Positions 11,480 through 23,145 of a DNA stretch of 64,000 bases are shown one piece after another (positions within the stretch are counted from its first letter, which is position 1; the number at the start of each line of letters is the position of its first letter). The notes under the pieces were generated by a model. The model did no database searches, was not told where the DNA came from, and was given only the letters and a program-made list of their open reading frames with translations. This DNA is from Hydractinia symbiolongicarpus (lineage: Eukaryota; Cnidaria; Hydrozoa; Anthoathecata; Hydractiniidae). Location of the stretch: positions 7,316,001-7,380,000 of the forward strand of contig NC_079884.1 in the NCBI RefSeq assembly GCF_029227915.1. The letters run 5' to 3'. The position numbers were made by a program, and so were the translations under genes.

Positions 11480-12497
11480 AGTGGATTCTCCCACGGGTAT
11501 TGTATGCAGATGATTTGGTTCTCATAGCAGAGTCGATGGAAGAATTAGTTGAAAAGTTTGAGAAGTGGAAGAAAGGACTAGAAGAGAAAGGGCTGAAGGT
11601 AAACACAGCAAAGTCTAAAGTCATGATAAGTAGCATTGCAGCCAAGTGTGACCTTGTAGTTGGAAAGTGGCCTTGTGGAGTTTGCAGGAAAGGGGTTGGT
11701 AGTAACTCAATTTTTTGTCAGACTTGCAAGCATTGGGTACATAAGAAGTGCGCTAGTATTAGTGGAAGGTTAACAGCTGACATACAGTTTGTATGCAAGC
11801 GTTGCAAAGGTGAGATTATAGAGAATGAAGTATTTCCAGCTTTAATGATGTACAACAGTGGCTCGTTAGAGATAGTTAAGAACTTCTGTTACTTAGGTGA
11901 TATGTTGGGCAGTGAAGGGGGTGTTGGAAGAAGTGTTACTTGCAGGATAGGTTCTGCTTGGAAAAAGTTTAGAGAGTTACTTCCTTTATTGACTAGCAGA
12001 GTCCTGTCAATTGAGGTAAAAGGTAGGTTGTATGAGGCCTGTGTAAGAAGTGTTATGTTGTACGGTAGTGAGACATGGGCAGTGAAGCAGGAAGATCTTA
12101 CCGTTTAGAAAGGAACGATATGAGAATGGTTAGGTGGATGTGTAATGCCAGTCTGAGAGACAGAAAGAGTTCAGATGAGCTAAGAAGCAGGCTAAGTCTC
12201 CGTAGAATTAAAGATGTTATCCAGATAAGAAGATTGAATTGGCTGGGGCACTTGGAAAGAATGGAGGAGGATAATTGGGTAAGAAAGTGTAGAGACTTGA
12301 TAGTTCCTGGGGTAAAGCCCAGAGGCAGACCGAGAAAGACTTGCAGGAGGTTATAAGGACAGACTTGATAGAGAGGAAGTAAAGTTTAGATCTAACACAG
12401 TCTAGATCAGATTGGAAGAGGGTCATTAATATACCCCGTCCAACCCATGCTAGCATGGAAAACGGACGTTAAGCCGAGAATGATGATGATGATGATG
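11480..12497 (+). mobile_element. 5'-truncated non-LTR retrotransposon with RT domain and a zinc-finger insertion
   Basis: The reading frame opens within the reverse transcriptase catalytic motif (YADDLVLIAES, from about 11500) and runs through the thumb-like region to GRPRKT near 12345. Between YADD and the FCYLGDMLG block sits a Cys/His cluster (C-x2-C ... C-x2-C ... H-x2-C ... C-x2-C, 11674-11810) that resembles a PHD-type finger. The element is dead. A one-base deletion near 12100 shifts the frame, a second shift lies near 12345, and everything upstream of YADD (endonuclease, RT fingers and palm) is missing. The 3' untranslated part ends in a TGA/ATG triplet tail at 12480-12497. The same 3' part also occurs at 11224-11341. 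The clade is not certain (L2/CR1-like tail habit). Confidence 0.88.
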
Positions 12498-12787
12498 GGC
12501 ACGAGAGGCTTGAGGTTGACTCAATACTTTCCTTTATTCTCTACAAAATAGCTTATTATAACTGCGCGTAACTATTGTTAAATAGTGTTAACATAACTAT
12601 TCCCAATAGCATAATTGCAAATGTTATCAACTCTATCAATGTGACACGAAGAGCCATTGTTTAATATTTTTATTAAACAAAGGTTTTGCGTGGAAACTAA
12701 ATAGACTAGCGAGAAGGCATTGTTGGTTGCGCGGGTTAAATAAAGCCTTTACGCGATAGAAATTATTTTATTTTAACAAAGATTGAA

Positions 12788-13500
12788 AAATTTTTTAGAT
12801 TGCATTTTAAAAGTTTTAAAACGAAAAACGGCGATAGAAATGTAATTTTAGATCGCATTATAAAAGTTTTAAAACGGAAAACGGCGATAGATATTTTTTT
12901 TTTAGATCGCATTTTAAAAGTTTTAAAACGAAAAACGGCGATAGAAATGTTTTTTAGATCGCATTTTAAAAGTTTTAAAACGGAAAACGGCGATAGAAAT
13001 GTAATTTTAGATCGCATTATAAAAGTTTTAAAACGGAAAACGGCGATAGATATTTTTTTTTTAGATCGCATTTTAAATGTTTAAAAACGAAAAACGGCGA
13101 TAGAAATGTTTTTTTAAATCGCATTTTAAAAGTTTTAAAACGGAAAACGGCGATAGATATTTTTTTAGATCGCATTTTAAAAGTTTTAAAACGAAAAACG
13201 GCGATAGAAATGTTTTTTTAGATCGCATTTTAAAAGTTTAAAAACGAAAAACGGCGATAGAAATGTTTTTTTAGATCGCATTTTAAATGTTTAAAAACGA
13301 AAAACAGCTATAGAAAAGCTTTTTTAGATCGCATTTTAAAAGTTTTAAAACAAAAAACGGTGATAGAAATTTTTTTTTAGATCGCATTTTAAAAGTTTTA
13401 AAACAAAAAACGGCGATAGAAATTTTTTTTTAGATCGCATTTTAAAAGTTTAAAAACGAAAAACTGCAATAGAAATGTTTTTTTAGATCGCATTTTGAAA
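12788..13500. repeat. 53-bp minisatellite, about 13 units
   Basis: Roughly thirteen head-to-tail units of 51-54 bp. Each unit has a TTTTAAAAGTTTTAAAAC block, then a CGAAAAACGGCGATAG block and a T-run followed by AGATCGCA. The last four units are more diverged (CAGCTATAG, CGGTGATAG, CTGCAATAG). Unit lengths near multiples of three keep frames open by chance on both strands, so the apparent reading frames here (12763-13084) are not genes. Confidence 0.92.
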
Positions 13501-13995
13501 GTAAGAGCTTGTGATTTTAAATATATCAGATTAAAATCGCGTTACTATAATTAGTTTCGTTGTTAAAAAAAATTAAAATTCAATGGCCGTCGCGTTTAAT
13601 TTATTGTCGCGCAGAGTATTGTTTTTAAACAATGTTTCTCGCTATGCTTTTGTTTTTAACACGAAGCAATTATTTTCGCGCAATTTGAAAGGAACTCGCT
13701 ATCCTATTGTTTTTTTTAATGAAAGCAATTATTTTTGCAAGTTGAGCGTACGCGTACGCTTACATCTGGACTGTACTGTAGGATATAAACATAAGTCTTG
13801 ATCCTTAACTCTTCTGGTTTCTTATCTGTGGTGTCAACGTTATTTTTATTAAGAATATTTTAAAAGAATGTACAAATCAGTTAAAAACTGTTATCAATCT
13901 GTGTCCTTTATATAAAAATGAAAACCTAAAAATATATATATAGATATATTTAAAACATAAAATGTACACAAAAATATTAATAAATAAAAAGATGT
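13501..13995. other. No gene recognised
   Basis: Short frames only. A weak AT microsatellite lies near 13930-13960. Confidence 0.45.
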
Positions 13996-16900
13996 TTAGA
14001 CTTCAAAATATTTGAGTTTCCTTGTTAAAGTCCATCTCGGCCAATCGTATCTCTCTAGGTAACAAGTTATAAAGCTTTGCTCCCAAGAAGAAAAAGCCTG
14101 ACTTCACAAACTCCAGCTTCACCTTAGCCACAACAAGTAGGATATCTTTGTTTCTTGTCGTTTTCCTATGACGTTTTACTTTAAAATAATCAATGCATTT
14201 CTTACAAGCTTGATTGCATACCTATAAAGTCATTTTGTATAAAAACTATTTTTAGCCCCATGGTCTTATCGGCTTGTCTTTCAAAATTTTTCACTTTTTC
14301 TTTCTGAGTCGATGTCAAGCTCAATTGAACAATAATATCTTAATGCTGATAAAATTATGCTCGTGTAGATTGCAACAGTAGCTTCTGGTGTTAATAACTG
14401 TCTCAACCTCTTCAGAAGCTAAAGTTTAGATGTGGTTTTTTAGTTTAACATCAAAGTTCGTTCCAAGGTTAAGGTTTTGGTCGATACAAGTACCGAAATA
14501 CTTGTATGAATCTGTGCAGTTAATTTTATTTCTGTTGTAAAAAATATCAAGTTTCTTAGGCCCACTAGCGATACGTTTTGCAGTTCCAAGGAGCATGCAT
14601 TCTGATTTATTCTTCTTTAAATTTATAACTTATTCGTTTGCTTGGAAGTATGATGCAATTCCTTCTAGATCTTCGTTTAACAGTTTCTGCACTTCTTCTG
14701 TCGTTTTTGCAGAAACAAACACCACAGTATCATCAGCAAATTCAATAACATTGCAATTGATCAGGCAGTCTTCAAAGTCATTAAAAAATATAAGGAATAA
14801 AGTCGGTCCCAGAATTGATCCTTGCAGAATGCCGCATAACAGTGGCTACTGGTCTGATATTTCATTTTGAAATTTTATTACTTGATGACATTCAAAAAGG
14901 TATAGCTATAGTTAGCAAACCATTTTTTTTAATTTCCATAATAAGTTGTCATGACCCAACGTATGAAATGCCATGGATAAATCAATAAAAACAGCACCTG
15001 ATAATAGTCCTTTGTCGCCTGCTTTTCTGATTGTGTCAAAAAGTAAAGTCACTCCATACAAATTCTTTCAACGGAAACGCGATTTTCTTTAGTTTGCCTG
15101 CTACTGTGGCAAAAAACATGCAAAAAAGTGTTCCAGTTAGAAGTAGTAGCTATTTTCCTTGACGTGTTCTCCTGTTATAAAAGGAACAAGACGTATGATA
15201 TACGCAAACAACCTCGCGAATAAAGTTTACAAAAAGCTGTCTATCAAATTGGGATTTTTGTTACGAAGTTAGACACGACATATTTTACTATTCAGATACC
15301 AAATAATATTTGTTACACACTTATTTTTCAAAATTGATTTGTGAGACCTTCCTGAACGGAAAATTCCTCGAACTTTTAATTTTCGATGGGTCCGTCTTGG
15401 GTGAACCGACTCAAAATTTGCGAAATTCATTAATTCAGTTAATTCAGTTAATTCTGCCTACATTCACTTTTAAAAAGTTTGGTGGAAACACCTTTATTTA
15501 CTAGTTAGTTAAACAAGTGTTTTGAACACTTGTCTTATCTTTTTAAAAAAGAAAAAAGAAAAAAAAAGTAAAAATAGTTACCAAGATGAGATTCGAACAC
15601 ACGACGACTCCCGTGTCGGTGCTCAGAGAGGCAAAAATTTCCATTCTTGTAGGACACATTTGCGTTTTAATACAAGCTCACGAGCTTGTATTAAATAAAT
15701 CAGGTATACAAGTACTCTTTCCCGGAAATATATTTTTTGATAGTTTTCCAATATTTCTGTGGGTTGTTCCTGTTTCCGGTTAAAAATTTTTAATGGTAAT
15801 CATTTCTCGCTTTTCGTATTTGGTATGCACAAGTGTTTCTTAGCTGTTTGTAAGAATCCCAACCGCTACAACTTTTCGATTTCCGGAATTTACAAAGAAG
15901 TTGACACGTCATTCATATTCTTCTTAATATCAGCTGACAATCAGGGCATAAAGAACCCTTGACTCGCTTTGTTATAGTGTGTGTTTGTTGAATAACGTTG
16001 TCAAAATGGTTCTCAAATACTTCCAAGCGTTGTTTGCATCTTTTGTTTGATAAAACGGTTCGAAATTGCATGACGAAAGATCTGCTTTTAGTGCATTTGG
16101 ATCATACAGTCTATAATTTCAGCATATTATGGTTCTAGGGCTGATTATGATTTAGTTTTCGTATACAACCAATAAGATCATGATCACTCATTCTTAAAGC
16201 AGCTGTTATAGTTTTTGAAATGTTTTTATCGTTACTAGATAAAACTACATCTATCAAAGTACTTGAGTTATTCGTAACCCTTGTAGGACTCGTTATTGTT
16301 TTAAACCATTTCTAGCAATGACATTCCTCAATTGCCTGATTTAACAACAAAATTAACGTTTATATCCCCAAGGAGAGTTATCTCTTGACAACATTTGCTT
16401 GCCGTATTTAGAACCTTCTCAATATTTTCGTTAAGATCTTTGTGTAGATATTTTGAGGTATCCGGGGGTCTATACACAGTGCTACAATGAAGTTTTTGAT
16501 ACAAATTTCCATCCAAATTGTTTCCAGTTTGTCACTGTCGATTTCTAACTGTTTTCATTTCAAATTGTTTAAAATATACATTCCTACGCCACAACCCACT
16601 CCCATTTTTTTGACATCTTTGAACAAATGTATAACCCGGAATATCATAAAGTTTACAATTATCATTCCATCTGTCTAGAGTTATGTGCGTTTCTGACAGC
16701 GTAACTATGTCGATATTTTTACAAAATTAGCGATAAACTTCCAATGTTGTTTAATAACCCTCCTTTATTTTGGTGACCATTCATGTTACTAAATTCTGCC
16801 ACAGCATCAGGTCCAGGACATGTTTTCACATCTCCACACAAAATAGCAGCATAAAAACTAAACATTTCCAGGACATGTGAGTTGTAACAATTGAATTATT
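13996..16900 (-). mobile_element. Degenerate non-LTR retrotransposon (endonuclease and RT remnants)
   Basis: Minus-strand remnants in several frames. Near 16500-16330 a stretch with YRPPDTSKYL and LLGDINVNF is typical of an APE-type endonuclease, and the following LIDVVLSSND and MSDHDLIG words continue it to about 16150. RT pieces follow further along: GAVFIDLSMAFHTLGHDNLL (about 15030-14935), then QGSILGPTLFLIFFNDF and a FADDTVVF catalytic motif (about 14850-14720), then YKYFGTCID (about 14490). Many stops and frameshifts show that the copy is dead. The 15160-15960 segment between the two parts is not recognisable and may be linker or an insertion. Gene order endonuclease-RT fits CR1/Jockey-like elements. 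Confidence 0.82.
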
Positions 16901-16989
16901 TAAACCACTAACAGATTGATATAAAATAAAAAAACACACAAGAGAAACACATAACACGTCCGTCTTGTGTGCCGCCATCTTGAATCTAG

Positions 16990-17090
16990 TTTGAATTGAT
17001 GACAGATTTTAGGTCATCAATATACAAAAGAAAAAGGAGGGGCCCTAGCACAGATCTCTACGGCGCTCAGCTGGGTGTCACAGTTAATTT
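16990..17090 (-). mobile_element. Short RT fragment of another non-LTR retrotransposon
   Basis: On the minus strand this segment translates with RSVLGPLLFLLYIDDLKSV, the conserved RT block usually written PQGSVLGPLLF..YINDL. It is isolated from other RT blocks in its order, so it is a separate, very short relic. Confidence 0.7.
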
Positions 17091-17600
17091 CTAAACTTGC
17101 AAGGCAACTTGCAAGTTGCATGATTGTTTATGCTTTTAACAGAGGAAGATCAGGTTTTAAACTGTGTTTTTATTCTTATTATCGGATGTTTGACACGGTA
17201 AACCTGTACTAAGCACTTAGCCCAATGTTACGAAGGCCTAAGTTTATTTTTGGAAAAGGGTATTTATACCTATGTGGATGTGCGACTTTGTTTACCTGTA
17301 CTTTCACAGGGAACATTTTCTGAAAAATAAAAAAAGCTTGGCAAGCTGTTTTTGCTATGGCGTGGTAACAGTGTGTTGTACACTGTTTTTTTTATTTCCG
17401 CCAGCGAAGGCCGAAGGAGCCTAAAGCATCGTTTTGACAGATTTTTTTCTGAGAACGATGCTAAAAAGAGTTTTAAGCCAATAAGAATCCTAACAGTGCA
17501 ACAAATTGTTTTATTATCCAATGAACAACACTTTATTTTAAAGTTTATATGCTATCGAAAGTTAAAGCACGTGCAGTGTAGCATATTGAAGATCGTCTTA
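17090..17600. repeat. Copy of a dispersed repeat family also found at 18.4 and 47.8-49.8 kb
   Basis: Contains phrases such as CTGTACTAAGCACTTAGCCCA, GCTATGGCGTGGTAACAG and the AAACTGTGTTTTTAT block that recur, diverged, at 18400-18620 and repeatedly at 47750-49770. No transposase is seen. The family may be internal sequence of a non-autonomous Helitron. Confidence 0.6.
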
Positions 17601-17742
17601 TAATGTTATTAACGTTAGCCTTTAATAATTACGTCATTTTCTTTTGTACAATTTTGCAAGCACGTAGACTAAAGCTGTATGTAGCAGAACGAATTAATTA
17701 TTCATGAATTTTAATTTAAAGAGGAATTTGTTCCACTGTTAT

Positions 17743-18006
17743 GTAGCGCGTAGCCTTGTGGTTATGGAGTTCGCTTAGTAATCGCAAGGTTCGTGGTTGG
17801 GTCCACAGCGCGGGCATGTTTAGCAAGTGTCTTTACTACAGCTACGGGCCAACCCATGCCATGTGAGGGAAATTGGGTGGGTAATGCCGATGTATACCTA
17901 ATGTATACATCCCGAACACAGGACCCACATTGATAACAGTGTTTCAAACACTGAAGTGGTTATATCCTGCATAAATATTCGGAATAATAATAATAATAAT
18001 AATAAT
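17743..18006 (+). mobile_element. tRNA-derived SINE with AAT tail
   Basis: The head, GCGCGTAGCCTTGTGGTTA, resembles a tRNA 5' half with an A box. It is followed by a degenerate B-box region (AAGGTTCGTGGTTGGGTCC). A body with GCCAACCCATGCCATGTGAGG follows, and the element ends in a clean (AAT)n tail at about 17984-18006. Head, body and simple tail are the classic SINE order. It has no coding potential. Confidence 0.78.
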
Positions 18007-18399
18007 TTTTAAATCGTGAATCGTGACAAGTGTGAAATAAGAATTTGTAGTCTGAAAATAACCTTTCGTAACTGATTATGTAAAAAAAATTTGCTGCCAC
18101 CTTCAAAGGTATTTTCCAAGTTGTGAGAAAATCGATAAATTTTCAGCCTTGCCGTTGTTTTCATTTTGTTTTTGTTGTTTTCATTTTGTTTTTGTTGTTC
18201 ATCAATTTTCAAGTTTTTTATTTCTCTTTTAAAATTGTTCTCATAGAAAAATGAAGTTTTAAGTTAAAGTTACAATAAGAATAAATTGAATTTTGAAATT
18301 TTATAATATTCAATAATTTTGTTCCCCCATATTACTCAGTCCAAGCTCAGTACTTTTTCAGATTATTGCAATGGCGGAAATCTTTAAGCCACGGGGCTT

Positions 18400-18620
18400 C
18401 TTGTTATACTTGAAACATTATAATGTTGTTTGTGTTCACTCAACTTACAACATACTGTATACTTGTACTAGGCGATCCACCTGAATGTGTGGCGCAGTTT
18501 ACGGTTCTCATTAATTGCTCCACTGGTGTTCAACGCTGGGTAACACTTTTACTTGTGGCCTAACTAGCCGATTTGTGGCCAAACTCAGCGATTTGTGGCC
18601 AGTTTCCATGCTAGCCCTTT
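18400..18620. repeat. Second copy of the 17.1/47.8-kb dispersed repeat
   Basis: ACATTATAATGTTGTTTGTG, TTACAACATACTGTATAC and the CTCCACTGGTGTTCAACGC words match the tandem copies at 49260-49760. The copy ends in two CGATTTGTGGCC repeats. Confidence 0.6.
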
Positions 18621-20452
18621 TAAATAATTATTGATGTGCTTGACAAATCATAACATGCAGATTGCACAAGCTGCAAGGTGTCAACCAGCACTGCATTTTC
18701 TAAAAATAAAAATGCGCTGAATCTCCTGGTTAAAAGTGCCATTATTAAACCTATAATAGTTATCGTTCCTAGGCACTTTCTAATATGATCGCATGCAAAA
18801 AAAATCGAGAAAGCCTTTTTCAAACTCAGTTTTGTCAACAACCGGTCCCTAGATTCTCAGACTCAGGTCTGGTGTGGTCATGAGTAAAGTGACTGGCGTG
18901 TTATAGGTCACACTCCTAAAATTGTGATGGCGTGCAACAAACATCGCACGTCTGAGTTCTATTTAGGAGTGTGATGAAAAATAGTAGGCGTACGATTCCT
19001 AAAGACTTTTTAGGAGACAGTCCTCGAAATAATTTTTGGAGAGTCGTGAGTCAAAATGTCCGCAATATTTCCAGTTTGGTCGGTTATGTCCCTAGCTCGT
19101 TTCGAACTTTCGTCGCACAAAACGTCCTGGTCCTTATAATCCATGAGGAAGCCTATTTATAGCCAACCTGGCCATCCTAACTAATTCAACGACTCCTGAC
19201 TTAGTTAAAAGAACTACGTAGACATAAATCTCCATTGCTGAGACCCTTCTTCGTTGGTAACCAGGTCTTACACAAGAAATCCAGCCACGTGGCTCTTAAC
19301 TAATGTGGAGGTGAACGCCGACGAAAAACAGATGAAGCAAGTCTTCAAAACTGAACTTACAAGCGTAAAAGACATTATATCATGGATTTAATTGTAGATA
19401 AAACCTGTTGCGGGTGCTTTCTGTCACGGGGGCTCGATAATGGGGATTTCACTGGTCAGGTAAATCATTTATTTAGTAAGTTACTAATGGTAAAATTTTT
19501 ATGGCAAAATGGGGAGTTCGCTTCGACAAGCCAACATTCATTCATTTGTGTAACATGCATACCTGAAAATGGTACAAATTCAAATTCTTATTAACTGCAA
19601 ATAATTTTCATTTTAACATCAAAAGTCAAACTGTTGATTTTCTATTTTGTGCATCGCTGAGAATGGCTGCAATGTTTTCTGCTCTGATATTTTATGCTGC
19701 GTCAAGTATTGAGGGATTCCTAAAAAAAGATCTTGTACCCTTTCATTTAGATAGAAGTTTTTATTAGAAGTTAGTATGATTAGAAGCTTTCCCAGAAAAT
19801 TTTATTCCCAATAATCAGCAAAATATTAAAGTGTCATTTTGGCAAAAAAATTATGTTTATCAATTTACTTTCATATTATCTATGCATTAATATGTTTGAA
19901 TGCAACTTCCATAACAGGTATAAAATTACTGATGACAGAAAATGTCAACTTTGCTATTACTTAAATATGACATTATAATTTATGCAGCATTGTTAAATCT
20001 GAAATTGTGAATGTCTTGACAACAAAAAAAGCTTTTAAAAAGTTTAAAAAGACTTCTTAACCAACTTTTAAACCTCTATATATATATAAGTTCAAAATCT
20101 TTTATACCTAGGGTTTTCTTAACTTTTGTATTTTGTTTTTATTTTTTTGGTGAACAACTGGAAATATGTGTTATTACACTCATACCACTTTCTACAACAG
20201 CTATGTTTGTGTTGTTATAGCTTTTAGGTTGAATCTAATTAGTTTTAAAAACTCTGTTTCTTTGTTCTAATAATAATAAATATTAACTACCACTATCAAT
20301 TTGCCATATTCCCAATAGTGAATCGAAATAGAAATATAAAACGCATTCCCCCGGACAATATTGTATATGCAAATACTGCTGTCCATTTATCTTTCATCGT
20401 ATTTGTGAAGATCTTTCATTGACCGAATTTTGTTATTTTTGTTTCAGTAATA
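18621..20452. other. Upstream region of the first sulfotransferase
   Basis: No coding exon recognised. The coding exon downstream is preceded directly by a splice acceptor (TTTTTGTTTCAG ending at 20447), so a non-coding first exon and an intron should lie in this stretch. A TATATATATATA tract at about 20079-20090 is a possible promoter element. Confidence 0.4.
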
Positions 20453-21331
20453 ATGATTTCAGTAAAACCTTGCACTGACGAATTTCCAAAGGTAAAAGAC
20501 CAACAAATTGTAACAGATGGAGTTAACTGTATGATAGCCGGTAATTATTTGTCTCCCATCTATTTGGAAGAAATACGTAATATGGAGTTAAAAGAAACAG
20601 ACATCTTGTTGGCCACTTATACAAGGTCAGGAACAACAATAACAAGGAGATTGTTGTTGGTAATGATGTATGGACCTGATCGAGTGCTTAACACTGAGAA
20701 AAATGAAATGGACGAAATATCTCCTTTTCTAGAATTTCAAGACTTTCAAACAGGATATTTTGGCTACCATTGTGCGAAGAAATTGCAAGATGCTCCACAG
20801 CGTTTATTAAAAACGCATTTACCAATTTGGCTAGCACCAAAATCTGAAAAGGCAAAAAAGGTTATTGTTGCACGAGATGTGAAAGATACCTTGGTATCTA
20901 CGTATTACTTCTATAAGAATGATAGCAACAACCCAAAAGAAATATATAATTCCCTCGAGTTTGAAACATTTTACAAAATGTTTATGTCAGGTGCAATTCT
21001 TTACGGAGATTGGTATCAATGGTATAGAGGGTGGCTAGATGCCTCTGATGAAAATACTCTTTTGTTACATTACGAGGATTTCATCAGAAATTTTGAGGAA
21101 ACAGTTACAAAACTTGCAAAATTTGTTGGTGTAGAAATGACATCTGAATTGATGTCTAAATTAAAAGAAGCAGTTGATTTTAAACGCATGAAAAAAGAAT
21201 TGAGTGTTCCATCAATGAAAGATTTTGTGCGCAAAGGAGTCATTGGTGACCATCAGAATTACTTAGATGAAGAACAAATCAAGTTTTTGAATGAAAAATG
21301 CCAAGAAATTGTTCCTGAACTTTTAAAATGA
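20453..21331 (+). CDS. Cytosolic sulfotransferase (SULT-like), tandem copy 1
   Basis: A complete 292-residue protein in one coding exon. The family moves a sulfonate group from PAPS to hydroxyl or amine groups of small molecules in the cytosol. Visible motifs are the 5'-phosphosulfate loop TYTRSGTT (residues 55-62; the usual Lys is Arg and the usual Pro is Thr), catalytic His122 in KTHLP, the PAPS 3'-phosphate residues in RDVKDTLVS (Arg141, Ser149), YEDFIRNFEETV (207-218) and RKGVIGDHQN (260-269, the RKGxxGD signature). Length matches SULT1/2-type enzymes (285-300). No signal peptide. The ATG sits six bases after a strong acceptor, so the 5' leader is spliced. A poly(A) signal AATAAA lies at 21442-21447. 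The second copy starts 3.0 kb downstream with the same length and layout, indicating tandem duplication. The acceptor substrate cannot be told. Confidence 0.93.
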   Translation: MISVKPCTDEFPKVKDQQIVTDGVNCMIAGNYLSPIYLEEIRNMELKETDILLATYTRSGTTITRRLLLVMMYGPDRVLNTEKNEMDEISPFLEFQDFQTGYFGYHCAKKLQDAPQRLLKTHLPIWLAPKSEKAKKVIVARDVKDTLVSTYYFYKNDSNNPKEIYNSLEFETFYKMFMSGAILYGDWYQWYRGWLDASDENTLLLHYEDFIRNFEETVTKLAKFVGVEMTSELMSKLKEAVDFKRMKKELSVPSMKDFVRKGVIGDHQNYLDEEQIKFLNEKCQEIVPELLK

Positions 21332-21659
21332 TTATTTTTTATAGAGATTGCTTAATATCCTCTATTAAACATTTTCAAGTGCAATGCTAATTAAATTTGT
21401 GCTTGAGAAACAAAGCTGGTTTCTTTCGAAAGAGCTCTCGAAATAAAAAAAATTACAGTTTTTTCAAAGCTAACTGATTGTCCGATTTATACGTAAAATG
21501 TACGAGGATGTAAACTGGATATATTTCCAAAAGAGCCTAAGTTGTAAGCATATATGCCATGTCTATAAAATGCTGACGATGCATAATAAAAATACCTCGT
21601 TCATCTTATGTTAATTCCTTAGCATGTACATAAAGTTAATAGAATTGTTTAACCAAAAG

Positions 21660-23145
21660 CTACGAATTTTGACTAAATTCGCGAAAATAAGTACTCGCGA
21701 AAAGTTTAAAGAAGCTCAATTCGCGAAATTTAATCCTCGTAAAAAATTTTGAAAAGGGCTTATTCGCGAAAATAAATCCACGCGAAAATTTTAAGTGCAA
21801 AATTTTTTTCTTTATCTTCTTTTTCTTTTTTCATAGAATTCTGTAAATCATGTAGAAGTTTTATCTTTTTGTTTTTGCCTCATGCTTGCAGTATACATAA
21901 ATTAATATTTACAGTCTCTGAAAGAAAGATCGAATGTTTTCGCATTCTGCGGGGGTTTTGAGCAGGATCCGTTTTCCTTTTTTTTTCGGCTGTACATCAA
22001 ACTGAACGTTGGCATTAACATTCTTTTTAACAAAACTACCTGTTATGACTTAATCTTTCGGTTCACAATAGAGTTCTTGTACCATTTCTTTATAGCGTTG
22101 CAACGGCAAATGGCCTTTAATACTGGAATGGTGACCGTCACTTCAGACATTTATTTATTTATTTTCGCGAGGAGAAATTTTTGCGAATTTTGCCCAAATT
22201 CGCGAAATTAAATCCTCGCGAAATATTTTCAAATGGGGAATTTGCAAAAATAAATCCTCGCGAAATTTTTGAAAAGCCTTGATTCGCAAAAATCAATCCT
22301 CGCGGATTTTCCTTAAAAATCATTTTTTTTTTTTGTTTTTCACCATTTTTTCCAAAGTATAATATCAAAATAGTTAAAAAAAAAACACATTTACCACATA
22401 TTTTCATAAATAATGCTTCTTTAAAGATTTCATTGCTATTAAAATTTAGTTTCAAGTTGAACAAATAACTTGTAACTTGGTTTGAACTCAAAAAACAAAA
22501 TCAAGCACTGAAAACATCAACAGTCAAGATCCATCGTCCTCGCCGTGTACACGTAAAGAACGAGGACTCGATCAAATTGTTTTTTCTGGGCTGAAATTTT
22601 GTAAAATCAAGACAATTAATTATTTACAGTAACAAATATACTGTTCCAGGGTTTTGTTAAGCAGTCAAAATAAGCGCCAGCGGCTTTGATAGGCAAGAAG
22701 CCCCTGCGACGAGGATGAGTTTCATTCATTCCAGGCGCATTTGACATTTATTTGATACCATATTTTGCCTGTTAGGTGAAAGTAAATCCTCGCGAAAGTT
22801 TCGAAAACCATTGATTCGCGAAAATAAATCCTCGCGAAATGCAATTTTTTTTAGCTCGCGAAAATACATCCTCGCGAAAATTTGTACACTTAAGATACTA
22901 CAGCGAATGCATGGTCTTTACAGAAGCCATTTATTACTTCTGACGGTAACCCCACAGTCAATAAAAATTATTTTCTAAATGTTTGTGATTCGCGAAAATA
23001 AACCCTCGCGAAAGATAGAGAATGGTCAATTCGCGAAAATATGGCCATGCGAAATACTTGGAAACGACCGATTTGCGAAAATTAATCCTCACGAAATGTA
23101 CTTTTTTGACCTCGCGAAAATTACTCCTCGCGAAATTTTATCCAC
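21660..23145. repeat. Clusters of CGCGAAA-type repeats (decayed MITE array)
   Basis: Four clusters (about 21667-21800, 22160-22315, 22785-22890, 22985-23145) each contain several copies of a 25-30-bp word of the form ATTCGCGAAAATAAATCC followed by TCGCGAAA. Spacer bits such as GAAAAGCCTTGATT are also shared. Copies are imperfect, and both direct and inverted arrangements occur. CpG is strongly enriched against the AT-rich background. No reading frame in it looks real. The whole sits between the two intact sulfotransferase genes. Confidence 0.8.

Noticed and set aside
12763-13084. Long open frames on both strands within the minisatellite
   Set aside because: They arise because repeat units near a multiple of three carry no stop in those frames. 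The translation is itself a repeat with no coding features.
15586-15640. tRNA-like B box on the minus strand (GTGTTCGAATCTCATC)
   Set aside because: No matching A box or cloverleaf could be drawn around it. At most it is a scrap of a SINE.
17743-17815. Functional tRNA gene at the SINE head
   Set aside because: Stems do not pair properly, and the segment continues into a SINE body with an AAT tail.
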